This document shows, in pieces, positions 23,140 through 34,375 of a DNA stretch of 64,000 nucleotides. Made by a program: the position numbers and the translations under genes. Below the pieces are notes generated by a model. That model was not told the DNA's origin. It saw nothing but the letters and a program-made list of their open reading frames with translations, and did not search any database. The DNA is from Monoplex corrugatus (taxonomy: Eukaryota; Mollusca; Gastropoda; Littorinimorpha; Ranellidae). Numbering within the stretch: the first letter of the stretch is position 1; each line of letters starts with the position of its first letter. The DNA lies in the NCBI GenBank assembly GCA_030674185.1, contig CM060312.1, positions 1,283,492 to 1,347,491 of the forward strand. The letters are read 5' to 3'.

Positions 23140-23211
23140 GTGTGTGTGTGTGTGTGTGTACATGTCTGTCTGTGTGTGTGTGTGTGTGTGTGTTGTGTGT
23201 GTGTGTGTACA

Positions 23212-23255
<44 letters not shown>

Positions 23256-23298
23256 TATGTGTGTGTGTCTATGTGGTGTGTGTGTGTGTGTCTATGTG

Positions 23299-23331
<33 letters not shown>

Positions 23332-23398
23332 TGTGTGTGTACATGTCTGTGTGTGTGTGTGTCTATGTGTGTGTGTCTATGTGTTTGTGTGTGTGTAG
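23140..23398. repeat. (GT)n microsatellite upstream of the exon at 23433
   Basis: Compound (tg)n with tacatgtctgtctg and tctatg interruptions. It ends about 30 bases before the acceptor at 23430-23432. Confidence 0.95.
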
Positions 23399-23432
23399 TG
23401 TCATGGTCACACAGACATGTTGTGTGTTACAG

Positions 23433-23574
23433 GGCCCAGAACCTAGAGAGTGAACTTAACAGTCAGGGCTGGCCCACCACCTGCATTGCTGGCTGTCTGG
23501 AGCAGAAAGATAGAATTAATGCTATGGCTAAACTCAAGTCCTACAAGTGTAGAGTCCTTATCTCCACTGACCTG
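23433..23574 (+). CDS. DDX20: DDX20/Gemin3 exon with motifs IVa and V (first half)
   Basis: The exon reads AQNLESELNSQGWPTTCIAG, CLEQKDRINAMAKLKSYK and CRVLISTDL. It matches the DDX20 pattern in which a helix of the second RecA-like domain, AMAKLK, precedes the beta strand CRVLISTDL. The second half of motif V (TSRGID) lies in the next exon. The acceptor is gtgttacag, without a real polypyrimidine tract, and the donor is gttaga from 23575. The exon ends in phase 0. (GT)n microsatellite lies within 35 bases on the 5' side and starts 5 bases after the donor, so the exon is an island in UG-repeat RNA. Confidence 0.95.
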
Positions 23575-23578
23575 GTTA

Positions 23579-23587
23579 GAGTGTGTG

Positions 23588-23653
<66 letters not shown>

Positions 23654-23723
23654 GTGTGTGTGTGTATGTGTGTGTGTATGTATGTGTGTCTGTGTGTGTG
23701 TGCTGTGTGTGTGGTGTATGTGT

Positions 23724-23768
<45 letters not shown>

Positions 23769-23822
23769 TGTGTGTATGTGTGTGTATATGTGTATGTGTG
23801 TGTGTGTATGGATGTGTGTGTT
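23579..23822. repeat. (GT)n microsatellite downstream of the donor
   Basis: (gt)n with tatg and ctgtgtgtg interruptions, beginning a few bases after the gttaga donor. Confidence 0.95.
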
Positions 23823-25525
23823 TGGACCAGCTGTGTCTCCTGTTCACATTGTCTCTGTGATTGGCACATAAAGAAATGGGGTGAACCTTTGAATGATAAT
23901 TGATATGACAAAACTTTATTAAGTTTAAAAGATTCATTGGATTTAAACAGCAGTGTTGAGCTACTTCCAGGCAACTTCATCATGAAAGAAAGAAACAAAA
24001 AATACAATCTTTTGTTTTTTGTGGCAAAAGGGTGGGTTATGTTGACAGAGAAATAGGATTATAGCATGGAGAAAACATTTCAATATTGTGTTGTATCATG
24101 ATGGCAGAGCACAGAGATAACATCATAATTTTGATAAAAGCTGGGAGATAACATTGAAATATTGCATTGTATTTTGATGGCAAAACCATAGAGATAAAAT
24201 GATGATAGAATCATGGAGTTAACATTGAAATATTGCACACGGCGTTGCACAGCCCACCTTTTAGTTGAACGCACTCACTGAACCACCGCAAAAGACAAAA
24301 TCGCTGCTCAGCGCTGAGGGAACTATACAAAGCTACGGTCTGCTCTGTCAGTGCCAGCATTAAGCTGCAAGCCACTGGCCGTGGTAAATTCTAGTGTCTG
24401 TGGTTCTACATCATTTATGTCTGACTCATCACAGCTATAAGATTTTTGATAAAACCAACAGAAAGTACTCTGTCTGAAGTTTACAATGAGTACAAACACA
24501 CCGGAGAAAGGAGAAAGTAATCTGCACTTAAGAGGTGTTTACATTCATGCTATGCTACAGACTTTTAACAGGTTCATGCTCTGACAACGAATAAAGCTTC
24601 AACTTTCATACATGCTGTGTGATGCATGCAACTATTCTGACCGTTCATACTTAGCATTTTTAAAAGTTCAATCAAGCCACTTCTGGTATCACTCACCACA
24701 ATCAGGGTCTATGGAACATGTGCGCCACAGGCACCGGGTAATTAGTGTCACTCTTCACTTGTCAGGAAATGCTTCCCTGAGACAGCGGTGTTTGTACTCC
24801 AGTGTACGCACATATATACACACACGCATGCACGCGAGCACACGTCTTTTTTTTATACATTGCACTGTCAGTTATGTTGCTGGCTACATGTTTTATACAT
24901 GTTTGAAAATAACGATGCAGTAAAGGTGGTATGTTATAACAAAATACAGGTCTCTTTACATTTAGTTATCTGCATGTATATTTTCTGCTGTCTGAACTCA
25001 AATCACATATCACATTTGTTTGTTTTTGATTTTGTTTTTGTTTTTTGGTCTTTCTTGGTGGAGTAATCTGTATCAGTGGAGACGCTAATGTCAGTTGTTC
25101 CTTCATCAGCACGTTCAGTCTGTCAATGTCATTCCTTATTCTCCAGGCCCTCCTTTTCAGCATGTTGACAGTGGCCTGCTTGCCCTGTAAGCCATGACCA
25201 AATCCCCATTGCTGTACCCAGTGAACACAATTTTTCCGAAAATGTCTTGAAGTCTGTTGCGTAGTTTTTGCATAAGTTTGCAGGTTTCGTCTGATGATCT
25301 TTCTTTGATTTCTCACCATAGATCCTGCATAGTTCATTAAATCACTCTAAGTACAACACTTTTTTTTACGGGCACAATCAAGTGGTGTATAACCTACATC
25401 ACATTGTAAAACACCAATCAGTCTACAACACTTTATTTTACAGGCACAGTCATCATATTCAGTGCTGAATTGTTTGATATATGCATTTTGGATGTAGCAT
25501 GGCTAGTCCCTGAGTTATGAACCGT
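23823..25525. other. Intronic region with a short tandem repeat, otherwise unassigned
   Basis: At about 24070-24240 two to three diverged copies of a segment with attgaaatattgcattg, tgatggcaaaacc and agagataaaatgatg are present; the same segment recurs at 30270-30350 before the second RTE copy. A minus-strand frame at 24966-25337 (ending QWGFGHGLQGKQ, TVNMLKRRAWRIRND and so on) was not recognised. No exon of DDX20 is expected here. Confidence 0.5.
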
Positions 25526-26296
25526 TCATCATCATCATCAGGTGCCCTGCCGCATGGCGTTGGTGATCATGAACTTCTATCTGTCTCTATCTATCGTTGC
25601 CCCTAGCACCTCCCCACCCTCCTCGTCCCCAGCCACTCTGCAAGTCTGTCCAGCATTTTCTCCCTGGGTCTACCTGGTGCTCTCTTTCCCTCCAGCTTTC
25701 CCGTTGTGACCAGGTGCTCCAAATCCCCCTTCCTCATAAAATGGCCTATGAATGTTGCCTGTCTTTTCCTAATCTTCCTTATGAGTGATCTACTTGTGTC
25801 TGCCTCCATCAAGACTGTCTCGTTTGTTTTCTTTGCTGTCCATGGAACTCTCAACATTCTTCTTAGAAACCACATCTTGGCTGCCTCAATTTGTTCTGGC
25901 TTTGCTTGTTGACTGTCCACGCCTCACATCTGTACAACAGTATTGGTTCTATATAACATTCAAGAACTCTCTTCCTGATGTTAATTGATAGGCATTTGTT
26001 GGTAAGAATGCTTGTCATCTTCTTGATGCTGTTTTGGCTTGGCCGATTCTGCCAGCTATTTGTGACGTGCATCTGCCGTCTGATGAAATGATCGTTCCCA
26101 GGTATTTAAATATATCAACCTGTTTCAAGGTTGTGCCATTTGCTATTATTTTGCATGAGGGGATTTCATGTTTTTAACTGATCACCATGACTTCAGTCTT
26201 CCTGCTGTTTAGTTCCAGCTCCTTACCTTTGCTTTCTATTTCTAGTATATTACAAGATCCAAAACAAGATTGACTGCCCGCGCCCAAGCAAACACA

Positions 26297-26601
26297 AACC
26301 AGAAGAACAAGAAAACCAATGTAAGCGCGTCTCCAACAAGACAAAACAAAACAAGCGCAAATTTTCGGCCAACTAGCCTTTGTCAAGCGCGAACGCACGG
26401 TCACAGACAAATCACAGACACCAAACAATGGATAATAAAAACGGGACTAAAAACTTCCCTGCCGCCTCGTCCAGTGGGTAAGAGATGGAATGCCCATGTC
26501 ATCATGAGCAGTAGTAAGAAAAGGGGAGAGGGGAGGCAACTATGATGTCAAAAGGGACGTGAGATGAGTTCTGCAATTTTGAGAAGTGGCCATGCTATAT
26601 C
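26297..26601 (-). repeat. Left inverted arm (pseudo-LTR) of the Penelope-like element
   Basis: Reverse complement of 26896-27200 with only a few mismatches, for example gggacgtgag versus gggaagtgag, and tcaagcgcg versus tcaaacgcg. It contains the minus-strand hammerhead-like core at about 26362-26386. Confidence 0.92.
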
Positions 26602-26763
26602 CCCAATCACTTCAACCAATCAGACCACTCAATCAATGACATACGAGTGAAAGGTCTGTGGCTTCTACACAATAACAGCACCATAGACAGGAAAGACAGA
26701 GAATCCCACCTCATAAATAAACTTGGAACATGCAAACCACATGGTCTTAATGACAAACCATAA
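26602..26763 (+). pseudogene. C-terminal end of a Penelope GIY-YIG endonuclease
   Basis: 53 codons to a TAA read PNHFNQSDHSINDIRVKGLW, LLHNNSTIDRKD and RESHLINKLGTCKPHGLNDK, then P and the stop. The pattern HFN...HS-x-D-x-RV followed by R-x-RES-x-LI-x-KLGT-x-P-x-GLN is the characteristic end of the GIY-YIG endonuclease domain of Penelope-like elements, where the glutamate of RES is part of the active site. The frame continues upstream into the inverted arm (KWPCYI) and is then lost, so the RT and most of the nuclease are missing through 5' truncation. No frame damage is visible in the remnant. Confidence 0.75.
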
Positions 26764-26895
26764 GTAACAAAATTCAGACATGCCGTTTCATGTCTCTTCC
26801 TGTTCCCACGCCTGCCAGATTCTTGGCACCGGGCACAATCTGCTCCCTTGTCTCTTGGCTCTTGCCCTGTGCCTTCTTCAGAACAGGGCTATACC

Positions 26896-27200
26896 GATAT
26901 AGCATGGCCACTTCTCAAAATTGCAGAACTCATCTCACTTCCCTTTTGACATCATAGTTGCCTCCCCTCTCCCCTTTTCTTACTACTGCTCATGATGACA
27001 TGGGCATTCCATCTCTTACCCACTGGACGAGGCGGCAGGGAAGTTTTTAGTCCCGTTTTTATTATCCATTGTTTGGTGTCTGTGATTTGTCTGTGACCGT
27101 GCGTTCGCGTTTGACAAAGGCTAGTTGGCCGAAAATTTGCGCTTGTTTTGTTTTGTCTTGTTGGAGACGCGCTTACATTGGTTTTCTTGTTCTTCTGGTT
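26896..27200 (+). repeat. Right inverted arm (pseudo-LTR) of the Penelope-like element
   Basis: Contains the conserved ttgacaaaggctagttggcc followed by gaaaat at 27111-27136, which resembles the catalytic core and stem II of Penelope hammerhead ribozymes. It ends in cttgttcttctggtt next to the target duplication. Confidence 0.92.
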
Positions 27201-29730
27201 CTAGTATATTGACAAGGTTTTGTAGGTCCCTTTCATTTTCTGCAATTAGCACAATGTCATCTGCATATCGAATGTTGTTTATCATTTTCCCTCCAACCTT
27301 TAATCCAGGGTCTTCTTCTAGCTTTCTCATGTTTTCGCTGTAAAGTGAAAACAGATCTGGTGACAAAACACAACCCTGTCTGACTCCTCTTTTGATGTTT
27401 TGGAAAGAGCTTACATTGTTTTCTATTCTCATTGCAGCTGTTTGTTCCCAGTACATATTTCTGATTATTCATAGATCTTTTCCATCAACATTGAATCTCT
27501 CCAGTTGATTGATCGATTCATCATGTCTTACCTGATCGAAAGCCTTGGTGTAGTCAACAAAGCATAAATACAAATCCTTATTCATCTCAATTGACCTCTC
27601 TATGATAGTTCTTAGGATGTATATGCCATTAATAGTTCCTTTCCCTTCCACAAATCCCACTGTTTTTCTGCTATTTCTCTTTTGATTCTATTCCTTGTCC
27701 TCCTCATGATTATTCTTAACAGGATTTTTGTTACATGACTCATCAAACTGATTGTGCAATGGAGCTCGCATTCTATGGCCCCTGTCTTCTTTGGAATTGC
27801 AATGAAAATTGATTTTGACATATCTTTGGGGATTTGTCCAGTGTCGTAAATTTCATTTAGGAGGACTGTTATTTTTTCTATGCTAAATTCCTCCAGGGCT
27901 TCAATCATCTCTGTAGTAATGTTGTCTGGTCCTGGGGCTTTTCCTGGTTTCATCTTTTTCAGTGCTGCTCTAACTTCATCTTTCATTATGGGTGGTCCTT
28001 CAAAGTTCTTTTTTATAATGTGTTTCTGTCATCCTCAAAAAGGTCTTTAATGTACTCTCCCCATCTGTCTAACATTTTGTCTTTTTCCATGATAAGTGTG
28101 CCATCTTTCGATTTTAAGCAACCAGTTGATGTGCATGTATTTTTCCTGTGGACAATTTCTTCAGTTCGTCTGTACATACCCTGAGGATCCGTTTTGTGTC
28201 GGTCTTCCATTTCTTTGCACTTTGTTTTCAGCCAAGCTTCCTCAGCTTCATTGCACCTATTCCTGATCTCCTTGTTTATCTTCCTGTATATCTCCTCGTT
28301 TCTCTTTGCTTTCCTCCTTTCCTCCATCAAGCCCAAAATTTCATTAGTCATCCAGCTCTTTTTTGCTTTTCTATCTGCCTTAGGGATTTCTTCACAAGCT
28401 TCATTTATCGAATTTCTCAACTTTGTCCATTGTTCCTCACTGTCACCAACGTCTTCCAGAGCACTGAATTTGTTTTGAACATGTACATTAAATTTTTTAC
28501 GTATCACTTCCATCTGTTTTTAAGAGTCCAAGGTTTAGTTTGATGTTGCTTTTGGTCTGTTTCTTTTTCCTCAATTTCAGTCTAAATCTTCCCACTACAG
28601 GATTGTGGTCACTGTTGCAGTCTGCACCTGGTAGTGTTTTCGCTGACAGTAAAGAATTTCTAAATCTTTTGTTGATCAGGATGTAGTCAGTCTGACTTTT
28701 GGTATTATCTCCTGGACTCATCCAAGTCCATTTTCTTCTATTAGGTGCTCAAACCAGGTGTTTCCTACATGGACTCATTCATCTGTGCCCATTCTACAAG
28801 TTTCTCTCCCCTTTATTTTGCGCACCAAGGCCATGAGGTCCAGCTATATCCTCCACCCTATTCTGTCCCACTTTAGCATTAAAATCTCCCATTATTACAG
28901 TAACTTCTTGTGATTTACATTGGACTTTGGCCATCTCTAATACTTCATAGAAGTTGTCGATGTCTTCCTGACTACTTGCAGATGTTGGTGCATACACCTG
29001 AATGATGTTGATATCAAAAGGTTTGCCTCCCAATTTGACCAGCAAAACTCTGTCGGACACAGCCCAGTATCCCTTAACTGCTTTTGATTTGTCCTTGTCC
29101 ATCATGATGCCTTCTCCTCTTTCGTGTGAGTTACCACCAGAGTATATCACTGTGTATTCTCCTGATGTTATCATGCCTGCCCCCTTCCATCTCACTTCCC
29201 CTAGTCCTAAAATAGTAATGTGAAGTCTTTCCATATCTGTTTTGATATTTTCTAATTTACCCTTCCGCAAGTGTTCTTATATTCCATGTTGCAACTTTGA
29301 TGTTTTTAAATCTGAGTTTAGGGGGTTTGGTCGCAGTAACTTGCTGACGGTCTGGTGTCACCTGCTCTGCATGACAATCCCTACCAGATGAAACTGCTCC
29401 ACAGGAGCACCTATTTACATCGTTGTCTTCGTTTTCCATTTTTCTGTTTCTGTGCATGAGTAACCTGGGAAAATTACGATGGTGGTTTCCCGTTGCCTTC
29501 CATCGGTTTGTGTACGGTCTCTCCGCTAGCCTTACTCTCTCCCGAGATGTCCACAAGGCAGTGGAGCTATTCACCCATAGCTTGGGGATCTGGTTTGTGG
29601 GCACCAGGGCATATCCACATGCCGGTGGGCCTGCGTGCCTCACGTCTGGGGGCCAGACCTCCTCCGAGTCCCACGAGATTTAGCCTGAGTCCGTGAGGTG
29701 CTCAGTTACCGCCTGTCGCCACGAGGAGGC

Positions 29731-30344
29731 ACAGCGTAGGGCTTGCTGATGGAGAGGCTATGTACTGACAGGAAGAGACTTATGCCTTCTGCTCTTCTTT
29801 TCACATAGCTGCAAGCAGCAGTGCAGTGCTAGCCAGTGGTGCAGGCTGAAGCCGACACACTAGACGCATCACATCTGCCGATGACAAGCTATGAACCATA
29901 ACGTGTGTTTGCCACAGAATGACAAGTGGACAAATTGGCATTTTTGCCATTTTTGAAGACAAATAGCACAGAGGAAAATAATTCTAGAGTTTTGAAAAAA
30001 TCAGGCTTAATTTACGTATAGAATACAATAACTGTATTAATTTTTATACATACGAGATGCATATTTCTGAAGAAATGTTGGTACAAATATGGCCAATTCA
30101 CCAAACTGCGAAAAACGCCCATTTTTACAGTATTTCAAACAGCAGTATCTCAAAAACCGGTAGAGCTATGAGTGAGATATTTTGCATTTATATTAACATT
30201 ATTGTTACCTTTTAGAAAATTTGAAAATACTGAATATATTTTCAAATTACAAAAATGGCTGGACCTACCTAGTTGTATTGTGATGGCAAAATCACAGAGA
30301 TAAAACGATGACAGAATCATGGAGATAACACTGAAGTATTGTGT
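29731..30344. other. Spacer between the two RTE-like copies
   Basis: About 600 bases of AT-rich sequence. The end at 30270-30345 (gatggcaaaatcacagagat and ggagataacactgaagtatt) repeats the segment at 24070-24240. It may be the 3' UTR of the second copy. Nothing else recognised. Confidence 0.5.
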
Positions 30345-32104
30345 TGTATTGTTGCCGCAAGCACATCCTCCATCTTCAGTCTTCAGCCACTGTGCAAGTC
30401 CATTTAATATTTTGTCCCTGGGTCTACCTGGTGTTTTCTTTCTCTCCAGCTTTCCTGTTGTGACCAGGTGCTTTAATTCCCCTTTCCTTATAAAATGGCC
30501 TATAAATGTTGCTTGTCTTTTCCTGATCTTCCCTGTCAATGATCTTCTTCTGTCTGCCTCCATCAAGACTGTCTCGTTTGTTTTCTTTGCTGTCCATGGA
30601 ACTCTCAATATTCTTCTCAGAAACCACACCTCGGCTGCCTCTGTCTTGTTCTGGCTTTGCGTGTTGACTGTCCACGCCTCACAAGTGTATAACATTATCG
30701 GTTCTATGTAACATTCAAGAACTCTCTATCTGATGTTAATTTATAGACATTTGTTGGTAAGAATGCTTTTCATCTTCTTGAATGCTGTTTTGGCTTGGCT
30801 GATTCTACTGGCTATTTATGATGTTCATCTACTGTCTGGTGAGATGACTGTTCCCATCAACCAGTCTCAGAGTTGTGCTGTTTGCTGTTATTTTGCATGA
30901 GGGGATTTCTTTTTTTTTTTTACTGATTACCATGACTTCAGTCTTCTTGCAATTCAGCTCCAGCCCTTTACTTTTGCTTTCTATTTCTAGTATATTCACA
31001 AGGTTTTGTAGGTCCCTTTCAATTTCTGCAATTAGCACAGTGTCATCTGCGTATCGAATGTTGCTTTCATTTTTCCTCCAACCTTTAATCGAGGGCATTC
31101 TTCTAGGTTTCTCATGATGGATTTGCTGTAAAGAGAAAATGAATCTGGTGACTCCTCTTTTGATAATATGGAAAGAGCTTATATATTGTTTTCTATTCTC
31201 ATTGCTGCTGTTTGTTCCCAATACATATTTGTAATTATTCGTAGATCTTTTCCATCAGTATTGAGTCTTTCTAGTTGGATGATCAATTCTTCATGTCTTA
31301 CCCGATTGAAAGCTTTGGTATAATCAATGAAGCATAAGTATAAATCCTTATTTGACTCAATTGATCTCTCTGTGATAGTTCTTAGGATGTATATGGCATT
31401 AATAGTTCCTTCCCTTCAACAAATCCACACTGTTCTTCTACTATTTCTCTTTTGATTCTATTCCTTGTCCTCATCATGATTATTCTTAATAGGATTTTTG
31501 TTACATGACTCATCAAGCTGATTGTACGATTGAGTTCACATTCTATAGTCCCTGTTTTCTTTGGAAATGCAATGAAAATTGATTTTGACATATCTTTGGG
31601 GATTTTTCTGGTGTCATAAATTTCATTTGGGAGGATTGTTATTTTTTCAGTACCAAATTCCTCCAGGGCTTCAATCATCTTTGTAGTAATGTTGTCTGAT
31701 CCTGGGGCTTTTCCTGGTTTCATCTTTATCAGAGCTGCTCTAACTTCATCTTTCATTATGGGTGGTCCTTGAGCGTTCTTTCTTATAATGTGTTCTTCGT
31801 TTCTGTCATCTTCAAAAAAGGTCTTTAATGTACTCTCCCCATCTATCTAATATTTTGTCTCTTTCCATGATAAGCGTACCCTCTTTCGATTTTAAGCAAC
31901 CAGTTGATGTGCATGTATTTTTCCTGTGGACAATTTCTTCAGTTCGTCTGTACATACCCTGAGGATCTATTTTGTGTCGGTCTTCTATTCCTTTGCACTT
32001 TGTTTTCAGCCAAGCTTCCTTAGCTTCATTGCACCTATTCCTGATTTCTTTGTTTATCTTCCTGTATATCTCCTCTTTTCCCTTTGCCTTCCTCCATTCT
32101 TCCA
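30345..32104 (-). mobile_element. RTE-like non-LTR retrotransposon, second copy, 5'-truncated
   Basis: Colinear with the copy at 25600-28330 but without the Penelope insertion, and with several deletions. Readable minus-strand blocks are KPGKAPGSDNITTKM, YADDTVLIAEIERDLQNLVN and KGLELNCKKTEVMVISKKK. The C-terminal VPWTAKKTNETVLMEAD and RQATFIGHFIRKG also remain. Similarity stops in the linker before the RT (after EERRKAK), about 48 bases upstream of the DDX20 acceptor at 32152. The endonuclease is absent. It provides the empty-site sequence that proves the Penelope insertion in the first copy. Confidence 0.85.
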
Positions 32105-32152
32105 AAGCTTTGGAATTACTCAGACATGAAATGAAAATGACTGTGTTGGTAG

Positions 32153-32258
32153 ACGTCACGTGGAATTGACGCAGACAAAGTGAACCTGGTGATAAACCTG
32201 GATGTACCCAGAGACCATGAGACTTACCTGCACAGGATCGGCCGTGCTGGCCGCTTTG
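32153..32258 (+). CDS. DDX20: DDX20/Gemin3 exon with motifs V and VI
   Basis: The exon reads [20 protein letters not shown], then [21 protein letters not shown] completes motif V and [10 protein letters not shown] is motif VI with the arginine finger that senses ATP. Both motifs are intact, so the protein should be an active helicase. NLVINLDVP followed by [14 protein letters not shown] is very close to vertebrate DDX20. The exon begins in phase 0 after gttggtag and ends with the first base of glycine before gtgaga (32259). The intron sequence between the second RTE copy and this acceptor is only about 48 bases and lacks a strong polypyrimidine tract. Confidence 0.96.
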
Positions 32259-32304
32259 GTGAGAACAGGACCTCTTGTCTGATATTACATTTGTCTTTTG
32301 TGGA

Positions 32305-32385
32305 GTGGATGGCCTGGTTGATGTAGATCTAGAGCCTTCACCTTCCAGTCAGACTGCATGAGTTCGAGTCTGAGTCTGGAAACTC
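32305..32385 (+). mobile_element. Possible tRNA-derived SINE head
   Basis: An A-box-like tggcctggttg at 32310-32320 and a B-box-like gagttcgagtctgag around 32359-32373, separated by about 40 bases, suggest an internal pol III promoter. No clear cloverleaf, tail or target duplication was found. Confidence 0.35.
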
Positions 32386-32412
32386 TCTGTGTTTTATTTG
32401 AGGGTTTTTGAC

Positions 32413-34375
32413 CAGGCTGTGTGTGGATGATGTTATTGACAGGCTGTGTGTGGATGATGTTATTGACAGGCTGTGTGTGGATGATGTCAGACAGGCTGAG
32501 TGTGGATGATGTCATTGACAGGCTGTGTGTGGATGATGTCATTGACAGTGTGTGGATGATGTTACTGACAGGCTGTGTGTGGATGATGTCACTGACAGGC
32601 TGTGTGTGGATGATGTCATTGACAGGCTGTGTGTAGATATCACTGACAGGCTGTGTGTGGATGATGTCATTGACAGGCTGTGTGTGGATGATGTCACTGA
32701 CAGGCTGTGTGTGGATGGTGTCATTGACAGGCTGTGTGTAGATGATGCACTGACAGGCTGTGTGGATGATGTCACGACAGCTGTGTGTGATGATGTCACT
32801 GACAGGCTGTGTGTGGATGATGTCATGACAGGGTGTGTGTGGATGATGTCACTGACAGGCTGTGTGTGGATGATGTTGGACAGCGTGTGTGGATGATGTT
32901 CACTGACAGGCTGTGTGTGGATGATGTACTGACAGGCTGTGTGTGGATGATGTTACTGACAGGCTGTGTGTGGATGATGTCACTGACAGCTGTGTGTGGA
33001 TGATGTCATGTGTGACATGAAGGCTGTGTGGGATGATGTCATGAAGGCTGTGTGGGAGATGTACTGACAGCTGTGTGGATGATGTCATGACAGGCTGTGT
33101 GTGGATGATGTCACTGACAGGTGTGTGTGGATGATGTCACTGACAGCTGTGTGTGGATGATGTCACTGACAGCTGTGTGTGGATGATGTCACTGACAGCG
33201 TGTGTGTGGATGATGTCACTGACAGGCTGTGTGGATGATGTCACTGACAGCTGTGTGTGGATGATGTCACTGACAGGCTGTGTGTGGATGAATGTCACTG
33301 ACAGCTGTGTGTGGATGATGTCACTGACAGCTGTGTGTGGATGATGTCACTGACAGGCTGTGTGTGTGATGATGTCACTGACAGGCTGTGTGTGGATATG
33401 TCACTGACATGCTGTGTGTGGATGATGTCACTGACAGCGTGTGTGTGGATGATGTCATGACAGGCGTGTGTGGATGATGTCACTGACAGCTGTGTGTGGA
33501 TGATGTCACTGACAGGCTGTGTGTGGATGAATGCACTGACAGCTGTGTGTGGATGATGTCACTGACAGGCTGTTGTGTATTATGCATGTGAGCATCAGCT
33601 GTGATGAGTCATGACAGCTGTGTGGATGATGTACTAGACAGGCTGTGTGTGGATGATGTCACTGAGACAGTGTGTGTGGATGATGTCATTGACAGGCTGT
33701 GTGTGATAATGTCACTGACAGGCTGTGTGTGGATGATGTCACTGACAGGCTGTGTGTGGATGATGTCACTGACAGGCTGTGTGTGGATGATGTCACTGAC
33801 AGGCTGTGTGGAGATATCACTGACAGGCTGTGTGTAGATGATGTCATTGACAGGCTGTGTGTAGATATCTCTGACAGGCTGTGTGTGGATGATGTCATTG
33901 ACAGGCTGTGTGTAGATGATGTCATTGACAGCTGTGTGTACATATCACTGACAGGCTGTGTGTGGATGATGTCATTGACAGGCTGTGTGTAGATATCACT
34001 GACAGGCTGTGTGGATGATGTCACTGACAGGCTGTGTGTGGATGATGTCATTGACAGGCTGGTGTGTGATGATGTCTGACAGGCTGTGTGTACATGTCTG
34101 ACAGGCTGTGTGGATGATGTCATTGACAGGCTGTATATACATGATGATGTCTGACAGGCTGTGTGGATGTAGATGACAGCTGTGTTACATGATGAGTCTG
34201 ACAGGCTGTGTTGATGATGTAATGACAGGCTGTGTGTACATGATGATGTCTGACAGGCTGTGGTTGATGTCATTGGCTGGCTGTGTGTGGTTGTCACTGA
34301 CAGGCTGTGTGTGGTTGTCACTGACAGGCTGTGTATGGATGATGGTGTCATTGACAGGCTGTGTGTGGATGATGT
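32413..34375. repeat. Minisatellite, 27-bp unit
   Basis: More than 70 copies of ggctgtgtgtggatgatgtc plus actgaca, with attgaca as the common variant. From about 32750 on, many units have one- to three-base deletions (ggctgtgtggatgatg, gacagctgtg). A subtype with tagatatcac (32630, 33840-34000) and one with acatgatgatg (34130-34250) mark later blocks. Confidence 0.95.

Larger units (their letters stand above)
26252..27198 (+). mobile_element. Penelope-like element with inverted terminal repeats
   Basis: Inserted in the RT of the RTE-like copy and flanked by a 12-bp target duplication ttctagtatatt (26240-26251 and 27199-27210). Two inverted arms of about 305 bp (26297-26601 and 26896-27200) are about 99 percent identical by eye. 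Between them lies the end of a GIY-YIG endonuclease frame. Variable 10-15 bp duplications, 5' truncation and inverted pseudo-LTRs are known Penelope features. The left arm carries an extra outer 45 bases (to 26252) also found in the related repeat at 45240-45642. The high arm identity indicates recent insertion. Confidence 0.8.
25603..29643 (-). pseudogene. Endonuclease-reverse transcriptase polyprotein, frameshifted
   Basis: The APE-type endonuclease begins with VATWNIRTLAEG near 29280 and continues with GLGEVRWKGAG, VYAPTSASSQED and VIMGDFNAKVG. It ends with NSDHNPVVGRF (28600 region), so all the usual catalytic blocks (N, E, D-x-N, SDH) are readable. The RT follows: KPGKAPGPDNITTEM, CFVDYTKAFDQV, RGVRQGCVLSPDLFSLY and NNIRYADDIVLIAE. 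After the inserted Penelope-like element the C-terminal segment has MLRVPWTAKKTNETVLMEAD and RQATFIGHFMRKG. Frame changes near 29270, 28510 and 27990, and a stop near 28794, make it inactive. Confidence 0.85.
25526..29730 (-). mobile_element. RTE-like non-LTR retrotransposon, nearly full length
   Basis: A minus-strand element of about 3.2 kb, excluding a 0.95-kb insertion at 26252-27198. Its 3' end at the left is a (GAT)n tract (catcatcatcatca on the plus strand, 25527-25541). The order on the minus strand is 5' leader, endonuclease, linker, RT and a C-terminal domain. The same family is present at 1-128 and 30345-32104. Confidence 0.85.

Noticed and set aside
24966..25337. Minus-strand frame of 123 codons with QWGFGHGLQGKQ
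   Set aside because: No recognised family and no conserved motif; listed only as part of an unassigned intronic region.
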